From NCBI GenBank assembly GCA_001897855.1, contig MKUO01000017.1:124001-188000 (forward strand): a DNA stretch of 64,000 nt, in the 5' to 3' direction. Made by a program: the position numbers and the translations under genes. The DNA comes from Bacteroidetes bacterium 43-93. Lineage in GTDB: Bacteria > Bacteroidota > Bacteroidia > Chitinophagales > Chitinophagaceae. How positions within the stretch are numbered: position 1 is the stretch's first letter; every line of letters begins with the position of its first letter. Below are positions 50,970-59,060 of this stretch, piece after piece. The notes under the pieces are model-generated. The model was not told where the DNA came from. It saw only the letters and a list, made by a program, of their open reading frames with translations, and did not search any database.

Positions 50970-51701
50970 ATGAAACTTCATATTCTTGCTATTGCGGTTC
51001 ATCCTGATGATATAGAACTGGCCTGCGCCGGCACACTTACCAAACACGCCCGTATGGGCCAGGCAGTGGGTATTGTAGATCTTACCCGTGGCGAGTTAGG
51101 CACTCGTGGCACCCCCGAAACACGCCTGCAGGAGGCTCAGGATGCGGCGAACGCCATGGGCTTGGCCATACGCGAGAATGCAGGTATGCGCGATGGCTTC
51201 TTTACCAACGACGAGGAGCACCAGCTGAAGCTAATAGGTTATATACGAAAATACCGCCCCGAAATAGTCATTGCCAATGCATTGGCAGACCGTCACCCCG
51301 ACCATGGCAGGGCAGGTAAGCTGATAGCAGATTCCTGCTTCCTTGCCGGGCTGCGTAAGATTACAACCGTGCTCGACGGTAAGGAACAGGAACCATGGAG
51401 GCCCAAAAGGGTGTTCCATATCATACAGGATCGGTTTACAGAGCCAACTTTTATAGTGGATGTGACTGACACCCATGCCACCAAAATGGAGGCCATCAAA
51501 TGCTATAAAAGCCAGTTTCACGACCCTAATTCCAACGAACCAATGACTTATATAGCCCAGGGAGGTTTTCTGGATGCTATAGAAGCGCGTTCCATATTAT
51601 TGGGCAAAAGGATAGGTGTGAAGCACGGCGAAGGTTTTATTTGTGAGAATCTGCCCGGCATTACCAGTTTAGATAGCCTTTTGCTACCCGAAATGCCCTG
51701 A
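50970..51701 (+). CDS. bshB1: Bacillithiol biosynthesis deacetylase BshB1
   Basis: A 243-residue PIG-L/LmbE-type zinc deacetylase. AVHPDDIELACAGTL (H11, D13, D14) and DRHPDHGRAGKL give the metal and catalytic residues, and LTRGELGTRGTPETRLQEA fits BshB1. It removes the acetyl group from GlcNAc-malate during bacillithiol synthesis in the cytoplasm. It implies that this organism uses bacillithiol, which fits the DinB/DUF1572 proteins nearby. Confidence 0.93.
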   Translation: MKLHILAIAVHPDDIELACAGTLTKHARMGQAVGIVDLTRGELGTRGTPETRLQEAQDAANAMGLAIRENAGMRDGFFTNDEEHQLKLIGYIRKYRPEIVIANALADRHPDHGRAGKLIADSCFLAGLRKITTVLDGKEQEPWRPKRVFHIIQDRFTEPTFIVDVTDTHATKMEAIKCYKSQFHDPNSNEPMTYIAQGGFLDAIEARSILLGKRIGVKHGEGFICENLPGITSLDSLLLPEMP

Positions 51702-51743
51702 TTTTGGAACAAGTTTCAACTTTCTTTCAAAATATTTTCAATT

Positions 51744-51778
51744 TTTGACTTTTTAGTTTTGAATTTTTACTACCTTTG
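51744..51778 (+). promoter_or_regulatory. Promoter of the rpmB operon
   Basis: TTTG at 51744-51747 and TACCTTTG at 51771-51778 fit the -33 and -7 elements, with a 23-bp spacer, slightly long. The start codon follows 20 bp after the -7 box. Confidence 0.55.
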
Positions 51779-51798
51779 CAGTCCTAAATTTTAAAAGC

Positions 51799-52035
51799 AT
51801 GGCACGTGTTTGTCAGGTAACTGGTAAAACTCCCGTAACTGGTCATAAGATATCTTTCTCTAATAAGAAAGCAAAACGTCGTTTTCTGCCTAACCTGCAG
51901 ACAAAACGCTTTTTCCTTGCTGAAGAAGATCGTTGGATCACTTTGAAATTAAGCACAGACGCTATCCGCACCATCAACAAAAATGGTCTGCTGACTGTAG
52001 TGAAAGAATTGCGTGCGCAAGGTCAAAAAATCTAA
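51799..52035 (+). CDS. rpmB: 50S ribosomal protein L28
   Basis: A 78-residue bL28: MARVCQVTGKTPVTGHKISFSNKKAKRRFLPNLQ is characteristic, with basic residues throughout. It binds the large ribosomal subunit near the E site. It lies 27 bp before rpmG. The cysteine pairs of zinc-binding L28 variants are absent apart from C5. Confidence 0.97.
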   Translation: MARVCQVTGKTPVTGHKISFSNKKAKRRFLPNLQTKRFFLAEEDRWITLKLSTDAIRTINKNGLLTVVKELRAQGQKI

Positions 52036-52062
52036 TTAGTAAAGTAATAAACGCATCATAAA

Positions 52063-52245
52063 ATGGCGAAAAAAGGAAACCGCGTTCAGGTAATATTGGA
52101 ATGCACAGAGCATAAAACTAGCGGTATGCCCGGCACTAGCCGTTATATTACCGTTAAAAATAAAAAGAATACCCCTGAGCGTATCGAGTTGAAGAAATAC
52201 AACCCGATCCTCAAAAAGGTAACTGTTCACAAAGAAATTAAGTAA
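52063..52245 (+). CDS. rpmG: 50S ribosomal protein L33
   Basis: A 60-residue bL33: [18 protein letters not shown], then [33 protein letters not shown]. It lacks the two CxxC zinc pairs of the zinc-type L33, so it is the zinc-free form. It lies between rpmB and the bL38 gene. Confidence 0.97.
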   Translation: MAKKGNRVQVILECTEHKTSGMPGTSRYITVKNKKNTPERIELKKYNPILKKVTVHKEIK

Positions 52246-52265
52246 TTTTAAACTATATTTGAGTC

Positions 52266-52436
52266 ATGGCAAAAGCAGCTAAAACCGCGATTAAGAAAGA
52301 CCCGAAGCTGGCAGCAGAAGCTAAGAACTATACAAAAGTTATCAAAGCGGTTCGCAGCCCTAAGTCAGGTGCTTATACTTTCAAAGAAACTATGATGCAC
52401 AAGGACAAGGTAAAAGACTTCCTGGCATCTAAATAA
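52266..52436 (+). CDS. DUF4295 / ribosomal protein bL38
   Basis: A 56-residue basic protein: MAKAAKTAIKKDPKLAAEAK, then NYTKVIKAVRSPKSGAYTFK and ETMMHKDKVKDFLASK. It matches DUF4295, which in Bacteroidota follows rpmG and was identified, as I recall, as the ribosomal protein bL38 in a Flavobacterium johnsoniae ribosome structure. It lies 20 bp after rpmG. A terminator-like hairpin follows at 52487. The gene is short and easily missed. Confidence 0.9.
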   Translation: MAKAAKTAIKKDPKLAAEAKNYTKVIKAVRSPKSGAYTFKETMMHKDKVKDFLASK

Positions 52437-52486
52437 GACAGCCTCTATAGACTAAGACTTATAGCCTTAGTACTTATAGCCATATT

Positions 52487-52516
52487 AAAAAAGCCACCTC
52501 CTATCAGGTGGCTTTT
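52487..52516 (+). terminator. Intrinsic terminator after rpmB operon
   Basis: AAAAGCCACCT and AGGTGGCTTTT form an 11-bp stem around a 6-base loop (CCTATC). The T tract is short on the plus strand, but the A tract on the left would serve the minus strand, so it could end the convergent T9SS gene too. Confidence 0.85.
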
Positions 52517-52683
52517 AGTATTTCCATTCGGTAAGGCCCCCATATTTCTTTTACCGGGACTTTCATTCAATTGCTTTGCCGCTACTTCCACAACCCCTCG
52601 AAAAACAAAAACCGGCAGGGCCACACCCCACCGGCTAATATCTCCAAAATCAACAAACACATCATCTAACCATCACATCAACC

Positions 52684-52714
52684 TCAACTAATCAACCAAT
52701 CAACTAATCAACCA
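52684..52714 (-). repeat. Two 15-bp direct repeats overlapping T9SS gene end
   Basis: TCAACTAATCAACCA occurs at 52684-52698 and 52700-52714, the second covering the last codons of the T9SS gene at 52704. A related degenerate sequence lies near 53690. Origin unclear; slippage is one explanation. Confidence 0.5.
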
Positions 52715-53594
52715 CGACCTTATACCCCACCTTCCTGCCATCGTTAGTCGTCAATTGCAGCATATAGTTGCCCGGTGCCAGGTTAGCAGTGTTGATCGTT
52801 TCTTTATCCTTTGTTGCAGTAGCCCTGTACACTACCCTGCCGTAGATATCATTTAGTTGTATTTGCGTTTCTTTGGCCAACCCATCAATATGCAGTACAC
52901 CGTTCACAGGGTTAGGATATACCTGGAATGCTGCCGTACCTGCATCAGCTATACCCGTTGCTATCTTCACCACTTTACAGGCCTTCACCGTTGCAGGTGT
53001 CGGGCATAAATAGCTGCTCGTCATCAGCACACATACACTGTCGCCGTTGTTTAACGTTGTAGTACCCCAGTTATCTGCAGTGGCACCTACGATATCTTTA
53101 CTATTTACCATCCATTGATACTTCGGATAATCACCTGCATTGCCTGCCGTTGCATTAAAATTGACCAATAATCCCGGCCATGCGTTACTATCGCTCGCAG
53201 CTATAGTTACATAGGGCACCTGGTATTGTAATACGGTAATGGGTATTATATTGCTATATACGGCCGTAGTGCATGGCGCGTCAGAACTCGGGGTTAACAA
53301 CAATTGATAACTATCTCCATCAAATACGCTGAAGTCCTTATAGCTTATGCTTGTAGCCCCTGGTACCGGGTTACCGTTCTTCAGCCATTGGTAAGAAGGC
53401 GATTTGCCCCCATTGCTAAATATTGCCGTTACCGTTACAGGTTTCCCATTGCAGATACTGTCGCCTGGAGTTGGGTAGATCTTCACATCCGGGCCTGAAC
53501 ACAATGTGCTAATTTGTTGCTTTTGTGCAGATACCGTTAGTACTTTCAACATTATTACGCTAATGCAGGCTATGCCATGTAAGATATTTTTCAT
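52704..53594 (-). CDS. T9SS-secreted protein with Ig-like repeats
   Basis: A 296-residue secreted protein: signal peptide (about 1-23, ending SAQKQ), two Ig/PKD-like modules (about 30-120 and 120-205; SPSYQWLKNGNPVPGATSISY, YPKYQWMVNSKDIVGATADNW) with paired cysteines, and a type A sorting domain (about 220-296; VYPNPVNGVLHIDGL, LNDIYGRVVYRAT, LAPGNYMLQLTTNDG). It should pass the outer membrane through T9SS and stay on the surface. Substrate or target unknown. Confidence 0.88.
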   Translation of the reverse strand: MKNILHGIACISVIMLKVLTVSAQKQQISTLCSGPDVKIYPTPGDSICNGKPVTVTAIFSNGGKSPSYQWLKNGNPVPGATSISYKDFSVFDGDSYQLLLTPSSDAPCTTAVYSNIIPITVLQYQVPYVTIAASDSNAWPGLLVNFNATAGNAGDYPKYQWMVNSKDIVGATADNWGTTTLNNGDSVCVLMTSSYLCPTPATVKACKVVKIATGIADAGTAAFQVYPNPVNGVLHIDGLAKETQIQLNDIYGRVVYRATATKDKETINTANLAPGNYMLQLTTNDGRKVGYKVVVD

Positions 53595-54030
53595 TAGATA
53601 AATTAAGAAAGTACAAATTAGCTTATTGCCTCAACTTCCACAACCAAAAATTGGACAGTTCAAAAAATCGGCCCGTCACTAAACTATCAATTAGTCAACC
53701 AACTCACCAGTTAATATTTTTTTAATCCGCCTCCCATATACGTTTCAGAGGAATCACAATCACACACGTAATAATACTTGCATTATTTTAAAAAACATCT
53801 GTAATTTAGGTTTACCGATTATCACAGAAGACTTTAGTTTAAGAGACAGTACCATCATCACTAAGACGATTCCTACACATATAGCAGGCATTACCGCATT
53901 TTATTGTTCATCCTTTAAAAACCATCAACTATGTATGTCTCTGGCACACGCAGCCCGCCTTTCATTTCAACACCTTTAACAACAAAAAACTATTGAAAAC
54001 ATTTTTAAACGATTAAACAACTATTCTACA
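53595..54030. other. 436-bp intergenic region between divergent T9SS genes
   Basis: The longest gene-free stretch. It is AT-rich and has no clear open frame, no tRNA and no exact TAnnTTTG box. A short inverted repeat AATAAT-ACTTGC-ATTATT (53770-53787) is seen, and a degenerate copy of the repeat found at 52684 near 53690. It should hold promoters for both flanking genes, but I cannot locate them. Confidence 0.7.
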
Positions 54031-55791
54031 ATGAGAAAACAAAGATTTGCGACTCTGTTCGCGACCACATTCCTATGCATTTCCCTGGCACAAAACGGTA
54101 GGTCGCAAATAATCCTCCCGAGTAATTCCGACAATTTAGTACCCGTAACGGTAGCGGGGGGATTATTACATAACTTTAATGGGGTAGAATCGCTAAACTG
54201 CGATGTGATGTCAAATCCTCATGGAGGGTTTCTTTGGGCAACAGTAGTCGGTGGCACAACAGGGGGAATACCTGCATATGATGCAAGCTTGTACGTTCAA
54301 TACAACGGTCCTCTTTCAGCAGATGTTAGCATTCCATTATCACAATATGCCCACCTCCTGGACGTCGTTATTTCCGATAATATGAGTGGCAAATTGGGGG
54401 ATGATTATCTGGTAACAATAGTATATTCCAGTGATCTCGGCACAGGAGGCATATCACAAATTTATACCGAAACATATCCTATGACCGGTGTAGGCACGGG
54501 TTCTGTAACCCTTGGTACAACCAGTGTAGCCGGACCGGTACAAATAAGCAGTTCGAGTAATGGTACAGCGCATCCGCATATAGATCTTTTTGGTGACCGA
54601 ACAAAATTCTCATGGTCAGGGCATCATGCTTTGCATCAATATGCTATTGTATGGCATGAACCTGCTTTTCCTTCGGGTTATGATGTATATATGTCAATAG
54701 GTGATATTACCGCGAGCAGTGGAACAGTACCAGTATGCCCCTTATTCAAGATTAATGCAAATACTACAGACGCATACCTTCCAGATGTTGGAGCACAGAA
54801 AAGATTAACTGCGCCGGTACTTCCTACTGACCTTGACAGGACAGCCTGGGTCACATATAGGAGCTCAAATGGATATGAACTGGGATTAACTCGTGTAGAC
54901 ATTGATAATACCCCTGTTCCAAGCATCACGCAAACCTCCAGTACATTATTTTCATCCGCGACCCTTAGACTGGATGACCAGCCCAGAATCGAAGCACAAG
55001 CACTTGCAAATGTTACTACTGGAGTTGCAACATATACAGTTACCGGTGCTTACGGCCCCAGTATATTTTGTTTTAACGACGCCGTGAGCCCATCTATTCC
55101 ACCCGTTCCAACCGATACTTTCACCGTAGACTCAACGAGAACTTATGGAAGCTATGCTGCGTGTGTCACAGGTGTAGGTCCTAATATGGCATCTGGCTCT
55201 TATGTAGGCAAAACAAATTTCAGCATTGGATATTTAAGCTTATATCCTTATCCTTCTTCTCCTGGAACTGGTAACTATTTCTGCAACCGTATATATATGT
55301 CAGGTGGTGGTCCGAAGCCACTTCCTTACCCATTCATACATCCATATCCTTACTATAAAGTCAACAGCAACCAAACCTATATTTCAGCGGGCACACCACC
55401 TTGGAGTGTTATTGCAATGGCCAATAGCAGTAATTCCGGTGATGATCTTTTAACAATTTGGTATAAAGGTTTGGGCGGCGCGCCTTATGCTGGGCATATC
55501 TATTATAAATTTGCAGGTAATACCTATTCGTATAAAAACACAGGCGTGGCAAATGCACAATCTCATCCTTTGTATGAAGCTTATCCTAATCCTGCCACCG
55601 ATCATATAACTATTCAAGGCGTTAAAAACGCGGCATACACAGTTCGAAATATGCTGGGCCAAACTATTGCATCCGGTAGTGTTGATGATCAAAACAGCAC
55701 TATAAGTACCAATTCCATGGCAAGCGGCACTTACATGCTCACGCTAACGACAGAGGCAAGTGCACAATCTATCAAATTTGTAAAACAATAG
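54031..55791 (+). CDS. Large T9SS-secreted surface protein
   Basis: A 586-residue secreted protein. Signal peptide (about 1-25, ending GRSQI), a long beta-rich body without a recognised domain (repeated acidic and aromatic turns such as TAWVTYRSSNGYELGLTRVD and NSGDDLLTIWYKGLGGAPYAGHIYYKF, which resemble beta-propeller or hydrolase-surface repeats), and a C-terminal type A sorting domain (about 515-586: LYEAYPNPATDHITIQGV, VRNMLGQTIASGSV, MASGTYMLTLTTEA). Cell-surface or secreted. A terminator follows. Confidence 0.88.
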   Translation: MRKQRFATLFATTFLCISLAQNGRSQIILPSNSDNLVPVTVAGGLLHNFNGVESLNCDVMSNPHGGFLWATVVGGTTGGIPAYDASLYVQYNGPLSADVSIPLSQYAHLLDVVISDNMSGKLGDDYLVTIVYSSDLGTGGISQIYTETYPMTGVGTGSVTLGTTSVAGPVQISSSSNGTAHPHIDLFGDRTKFSWSGHHALHQYAIVWHEPAFPSGYDVYMSIGDITASSGTVPVCPLFKINANTTDAYLPDVGAQKRLTAPVLPTDLDRTAWVTYRSSNGYELGLTRVDIDNTPVPSITQTSSTLFSSATLRLDDQPRIEAQALANVTTGVATYTVTGAYGPSIFCFNDAVSPSIPPVPTDTFTVDSTRTYGSYAACVTGVGPNMASGSYVGKTNFSIGYLSLYPYPSSPGTGNYFCNRIYMSGGGPKPLPYPFIHPYPYYKVNSNQTYISAGTPPWSVIAMANSSNSGDDLLTIWYKGLGGAPYAGHIYYKFAGNTYSYKNTGVANAQSHPLYEAYPNPATDHITIQGVKNAAYTVRNMLGQTIASGSVDDQNSTISTNSMASGTYMLTLTTEASAQSIKFVKQ

Positions 55792-55807
55792 ACAGAGCAA
55801 TTATTGA

Positions 55808-55836
55808 GAAAAGCGGGCCTTCCAGCCCGCTTTTTT
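55808..55836 (+). terminator. Intrinsic terminator after T9SS gene
   Basis: AAGCGGGC and GCCCGCTT form an 8-bp stem around CTTCCA with TTTTTT after it. Confidence 0.9.
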
Positions 55837-55998
55837 CGTATCTTTACACCAGCTCTTTGACATCACTATGAAACAACAGGGAAACGCACCAAAACCTTAA
55901 AATCACTAGCAAAAACTAGCATTTTCTAACATTTTGCTTTTTTTATCTGCACTATTTGAATAACGGTTTTCGTAATTTTAGTATATAAATTATCTGCA

Positions 55999-56367
55999 AT
56001 GAAAACCATAATCGCCATATCCATTGCTTTGTTTGTTGCCGGCAGCGCATCTGCCCAGGTAGATCTCGCCCACGATCCTGCAAAGCCTGTAGTAGCATCC
56101 GCAAAATCCAACGCACAACTATTGAAAGAATCGCAACCTGCAACCAACGCAGTTACAGATACTTCGCTGGCAGGTAAATACCACACCACCCCATCTGCAA
56201 CCGGCACCTATAACAATGGGTATATGAGCAATAACCCGCAGCCTATGAACATGCAAAACCAGCAATACAATATGGGCGGGGTAAAAGCCACAAATTCAGT
56301 CTATTACGATAATTCAGGCAAGGTACAGGGCAGCGGTACCACCTTAGAGTTTGGCAAGAAGAAGTAA
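55999..56367 (+). CDS. Hypothetical small secreted protein
   Basis: A 122-residue protein with a signal peptide (MKTIIAISIALFVAGSASAQ). The mature part is polar and low in complexity: alanine/serine-rich, then Asn/Gln/Met-rich (GYMSNNPQPMNMQNQQYNMGG) and a short C-terminal tail KVQGSGTTLEFGKKK. It is probably intrinsically disordered. No family recognised. It follows a long 5' gap after the T9SS terminator. Confidence 0.65.
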   Translation: MKTIIAISIALFVAGSASAQVDLAHDPAKPVVASAKSNAQLLKESQPATNAVTDTSLAGKYHTTPSATGTYNNGYMSNNPQPMNMQNQQYNMGGVKATNSVYYDNSGKVQGSGTTLEFGKKK

Positions 56368-56447
56368 TCCTAACATTTCTTTTACGCTACGGGCATAGTA
56401 TTTTTCGTTATACGTACGTATTCACTCACATTTTAAAATATAGAGTT

Positions 56448-56831
56448 ATGGAAAATACAACAAAGAAATACGGTAAGACTTTGAGTTTTCTGCCTCTGAT
56501 CAGCTACCTGCTCTGGACGGTTTATTATACGATAGTTGCTTCTAAATCAAACGGCCCATCCATCTCCTTCGATCACATGAATGTGATGAGCAATATGATG
56601 CACAATTACACGGGTTTGTTTATTACCCTGGCATTGGCTAGTATACTCACGGCTGCAATACTCATCTACTTTATTGTGCACATAGCCCGGCTAAAGGATA
56701 TGATGCCCGAATACAAGATCGGCTGGATCGTGTTTATGACCTTTGCAGCACCTATAGCCTTCATAGTATTCTGGTACGCCGAGCTGAAGAACGAACCTTC
56801 AGAGATCAACGTTTACCCCGATATAGCCTGA
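56448..56831 (+). CDS. Hypothetical three-helix membrane protein
   Basis: A 127-residue protein with three membrane helices: about 12-28, 57-80 and 91-109 (GWIVFMTFAAPIAFIVFWY). A soluble loop with clustered methionines (FDHMNVMSNMMHNY) lies between helices 1 and 2. No family recognised. A terminator with a near-copy of the sucC terminator follows 20 bp after the stop. Confidence 0.7.
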   Translation: MENTTKKYGKTLSFLPLISYLLWTVYYTIVASKSNGPSISFDHMNVMSNMMHNYTGLFITLALASILTAAILIYFIVHIARLKDMMPEYKIGWIVFMTFAAPIAFIVFWYAELKNEPSEINVYPDIA

Positions 56832-56852
56832 CGACAAACTATATAATTTGTT

Positions 56853-56880
56853 AAAAAGCTACCCTTCGGGTGGCTTTTTC
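56853..56880 (+). terminator. Terminator closely resembling that of sucC
   Basis: AAAAAGCTACCC-TTC-GGGTGGCTTTTT: a 7-bp core stem with one T-G wobble, followed by T. It shares AAAAGCTACCCTTCGGG with the sucC terminator at 37947. Confidence 0.85.
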
Positions 56881-56968
56881 GCTGTATTACAAACCATTAT
56901 CCGCTTATTTTGGTCTTACTAAATGCTTTAGGTTTTTTATCTTCATTGCGGAAATTGTAAACTAGAAT

Positions 56969-57583
56969 ATGAAACGCGGATTGATACTATTGTTCTCGGC
57001 CATGCTTGGTACTGCATCGCTCACTTATGCCGGCTCAGGTAATCTTAAACTCATCATAGATGCAGGGCATGGAGGCACCGATGTAGGCTCCAAATCAAAA
57101 GCCGGCGATAAGGAAAGCGACATCTGCCTGCAGATCGCAGAAGCCATTCAGGACTATGCTAAGGAAAACGGTATTGCCACAGAAATGACGCGCACCAGGA
57201 AAAAAGAGACCTTGAGTTTCGACCAGCGCAGTGGCCATAAAGCTGAGCCCGGCGTAAAAACATTTTATATTTCTGTCCATTTCGACGAAGATAAAAAAGA
57301 CCCAAGTGTTCATGGCGCCCGTGTCCGTTACAGCGATCATGCGCACTATTCCAACGAGTCTCGGAAACTGGCACAGGCAATAGCCCAGTCGCTCGATAAG
57401 ATCAACAACACACCCACCAAGATCGAAACTGTGGATGCGATTGTGTTTATGAAGAATGACATGCCGGCAATAATGGTAGAGCCCGGCCGCATGAATTCAG
57501 CCCAGGATGTGAAGAATATCAAAGAAAAGGACTACAGGAAAGAAGTGGCAATGTACATAGTACAGGCAGCAATGAATCAATAA
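56969..57583 (+). CDS. N-acetylmuramoyl-L-alanine amidase (Amidase_3)
   Basis: A 204-residue periplasmic or secreted enzyme (signal peptide 1-21, ending TYAGS) that cuts the bond between muramic acid and the stem peptide. The zinc ligands are H34 (DAGHGG), E49 (GDKESD) and H104 (ISVHFDE), and the catalytic glutamate is E171 (IMVEPGRM). It consists of the catalytic domain only, with no wall-binding repeat. It probably acts in cell separation or wall turnover. A terminator follows. Confidence 0.92.
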   Translation: MKRGLILLFSAMLGTASLTYAGSGNLKLIIDAGHGGTDVGSKSKAGDKESDICLQIAEAIQDYAKENGIATEMTRTRKKETLSFDQRSGHKAEPGVKTFYISVHFDEDKKDPSVHGARVRYSDHAHYSNESRKLAQAIAQSLDKINNTPTKIETVDAIVFMKNDMPAIMVEPGRMNSAQDVKNIKEKDYRKEVAMYIVQAAMNQ

Positions 57584-57610
57584 CAATAATTCATTATTTT
57601 GTATAAAAAC

Positions 57611-57637
57611 AAAAGCTGCCCGCAAAGGCAGCTTTTT
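57611..57637 (+). terminator. Intrinsic terminator after amidase
   Basis: AAAGCTGCC and GGCAGCTTT form a 9-bp stem around CGCAAA, followed by TT. It lies between the convergent amidase and E2 genes and may serve both. Confidence 0.88.
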
Positions 57638-57657
57638 ATATTATTGGTTCCTCAAGA

Positions 57658-58944
57658 TCATACCAGCATAGTCACAGGGTTCTCCAGGTAGTTCTTCAAT
57701 GTTTGCAGGAAACGTGCACCTACAGCGCCATCCACTACCCTATGATCGCAACTCAATGTTAGCTTCAGCAATTGCCTTACTACTATCTGGCCGTTTTCTA
57801 CAACAGGTGTAGCTGCGATCTTACCTACTGCCAGTATGCAGCTATCGGGTGGGTTGATGATAGCCGTAAATTCATCAATATCCATCATACCGAGGTTAGA
57901 TATGGTAAAGGTGTTACCGGTAAATTCAGGAGGCTGCAGTTTTTTGTTCTTGGCTTTATCTGCCAGCGACTTAGCCTCTACCGCTATTTGCGACAGTGAC
58001 TTCTGGTCTGCAAACTTCACTACCGGTACTATCAATCCATCTTCAATGGCTACTGCAGTACCAATGTGTATGTGTTGATTCTGACGGATAAAGTCTCCCA
58101 TCCAGCTGCTGTTCACCTCAGGGTGCTGGCGCAATGCCATAGCACAGGCTTTAATGATCAGGTCGTTGAACGAAACCTTGGCAGGAGATATATCGTTGAT
58201 ATGCTTGCGTGCTTCTATGGCATTATCCATAGTCACAGTCATACGCAGGTAGAAGTGCGGAGCTGTAAACTTGCTGTCAGACAGGCGTTGGGCTATCACC
58301 CTACGCATTTGAGACAATGGTGTATCCGTATAGCCTTCTTGTCCTAACGGTGCAGCCTGCATCATAACGGGTGCCTTACCAGGAGCCGCCGGTTGCGCAG
58401 TCGGCTGGTAGTTATCTACATCACGCTTGATGATGCGGCCATTGTCGCCACTACCTTTCACCTGGCTAATGTCAATACCTTTGTCTTCGGCCAGTTTCTT
58501 TGCCAGTGGAGAAGCCTTTACTCGTTCGTCTGAAGATGCCGCAGGTGCTGCAACTTCCTGTACCGGTTGTTGTGGAGCTGATGCCTGTGGTGCAGGTGCC
58601 GTTTGTTGCGGCTGTGCAGGTGCTGCCGAAGCCTCCTGTTTAACAGCTGGTGCCGGTGCATTACCACCTTTACCTTCAGCATCCAGGATAGATTGGAAGT
58701 CTTCTCCTTCTTTACCTATAATGGCCATAATGCCGTTTACAGGTACCCCCTTTCCTTTTTCAACGCCTATGTATAAAAGTGTACCGTCTACATAAGGCAT
58801 TACTTCCATCGTTGCCTTATCTGTTTCCACTTCAGCTATTACATCGTCTGATTTTACTTTATCGCCCACTTTTTTGTGCCATTCTGCAATTACCCCTTCT
58901 TTCATGGTATCGCTGAGTAACGGCATACGTATCGCTTCGGCCAT
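57658..58944 (-). CDS. Pyruvate dehydrogenase complex E2 (dihydrolipoamide acetyltransferase)
   Basis: A 428-residue multidomain protein. A lipoyl domain (1-80; K43 in ETDKATMEV takes lipoate), a Pro/Ala/Gln-rich linker (about 95-135), a peripheral subunit-binding domain (about 138-175; ASPLAKKLAEDKGIDISQVKG) and the catalytic domain with the D-H-R-x3-D-G site (H401). It accepts acetyl groups and passes them to CoA. The E1 and E3 genes are not adjacent. A -7 box lies upstream at 58972-58979. The branched-chain or 2-oxoglutarate E2 cannot be fully excluded from domains alone. Confidence 0.9.
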   Translation of the reverse strand: MAEAIRMPLLSDTMKEGVIAEWHKKVGDKVKSDDVIAEVETDKATMEVMPYVDGTLLYIGVEKGKGVPVNGIMAIIGKEGEDFQSILDAEGKGGNAPAPAVKQEASAAPAQPQQTAPAPQASAPQQPVQEVAAPAASSDERVKASPLAKKLAEDKGIDISQVKGSGDNGRIIKRDVDNYQPTAQPAAPGKAPVMMQAAPLGQEGYTDTPLSQMRRVIAQRLSDSKFTAPHFYLRMTVTMDNAIEARKHINDISPAKVSFNDLIIKACAMALRQHPEVNSSWMGDFIRQNQHIHIGTAVAIEDGLIVPVVKFADQKSLSQIAVEAKSLADKAKNKKLQPPEFTGNTFTISNLGMMDIDEFTAIINPPDSCILAVGKIAATPVVENGQIVVRQLLKLTLSCDHRVVDGAVGARFLQTLKNYLENPVTMLV

Positions 58945-58971
58945 AAGTTCTGTCTATTGATTTTTGATGCC

Positions 58972-58979
58972 CAAAAGTA
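58972..58979 (-). promoter_or_regulatory. -7 box for the E2 gene
   Basis: On the minus strand TACTTTTG fits TAnnTTTG; it lies 27 bp before the E2 start codon. No -33 element is clear. Confidence 0.4.
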
Positions 58980-59060
58980 ACACAATATTGGTTGATTTGT
59001 TCATGGATGTTTACGAGTTATTAATGCAGCTACCGAAGCTACATATTAATGAAATACTCA

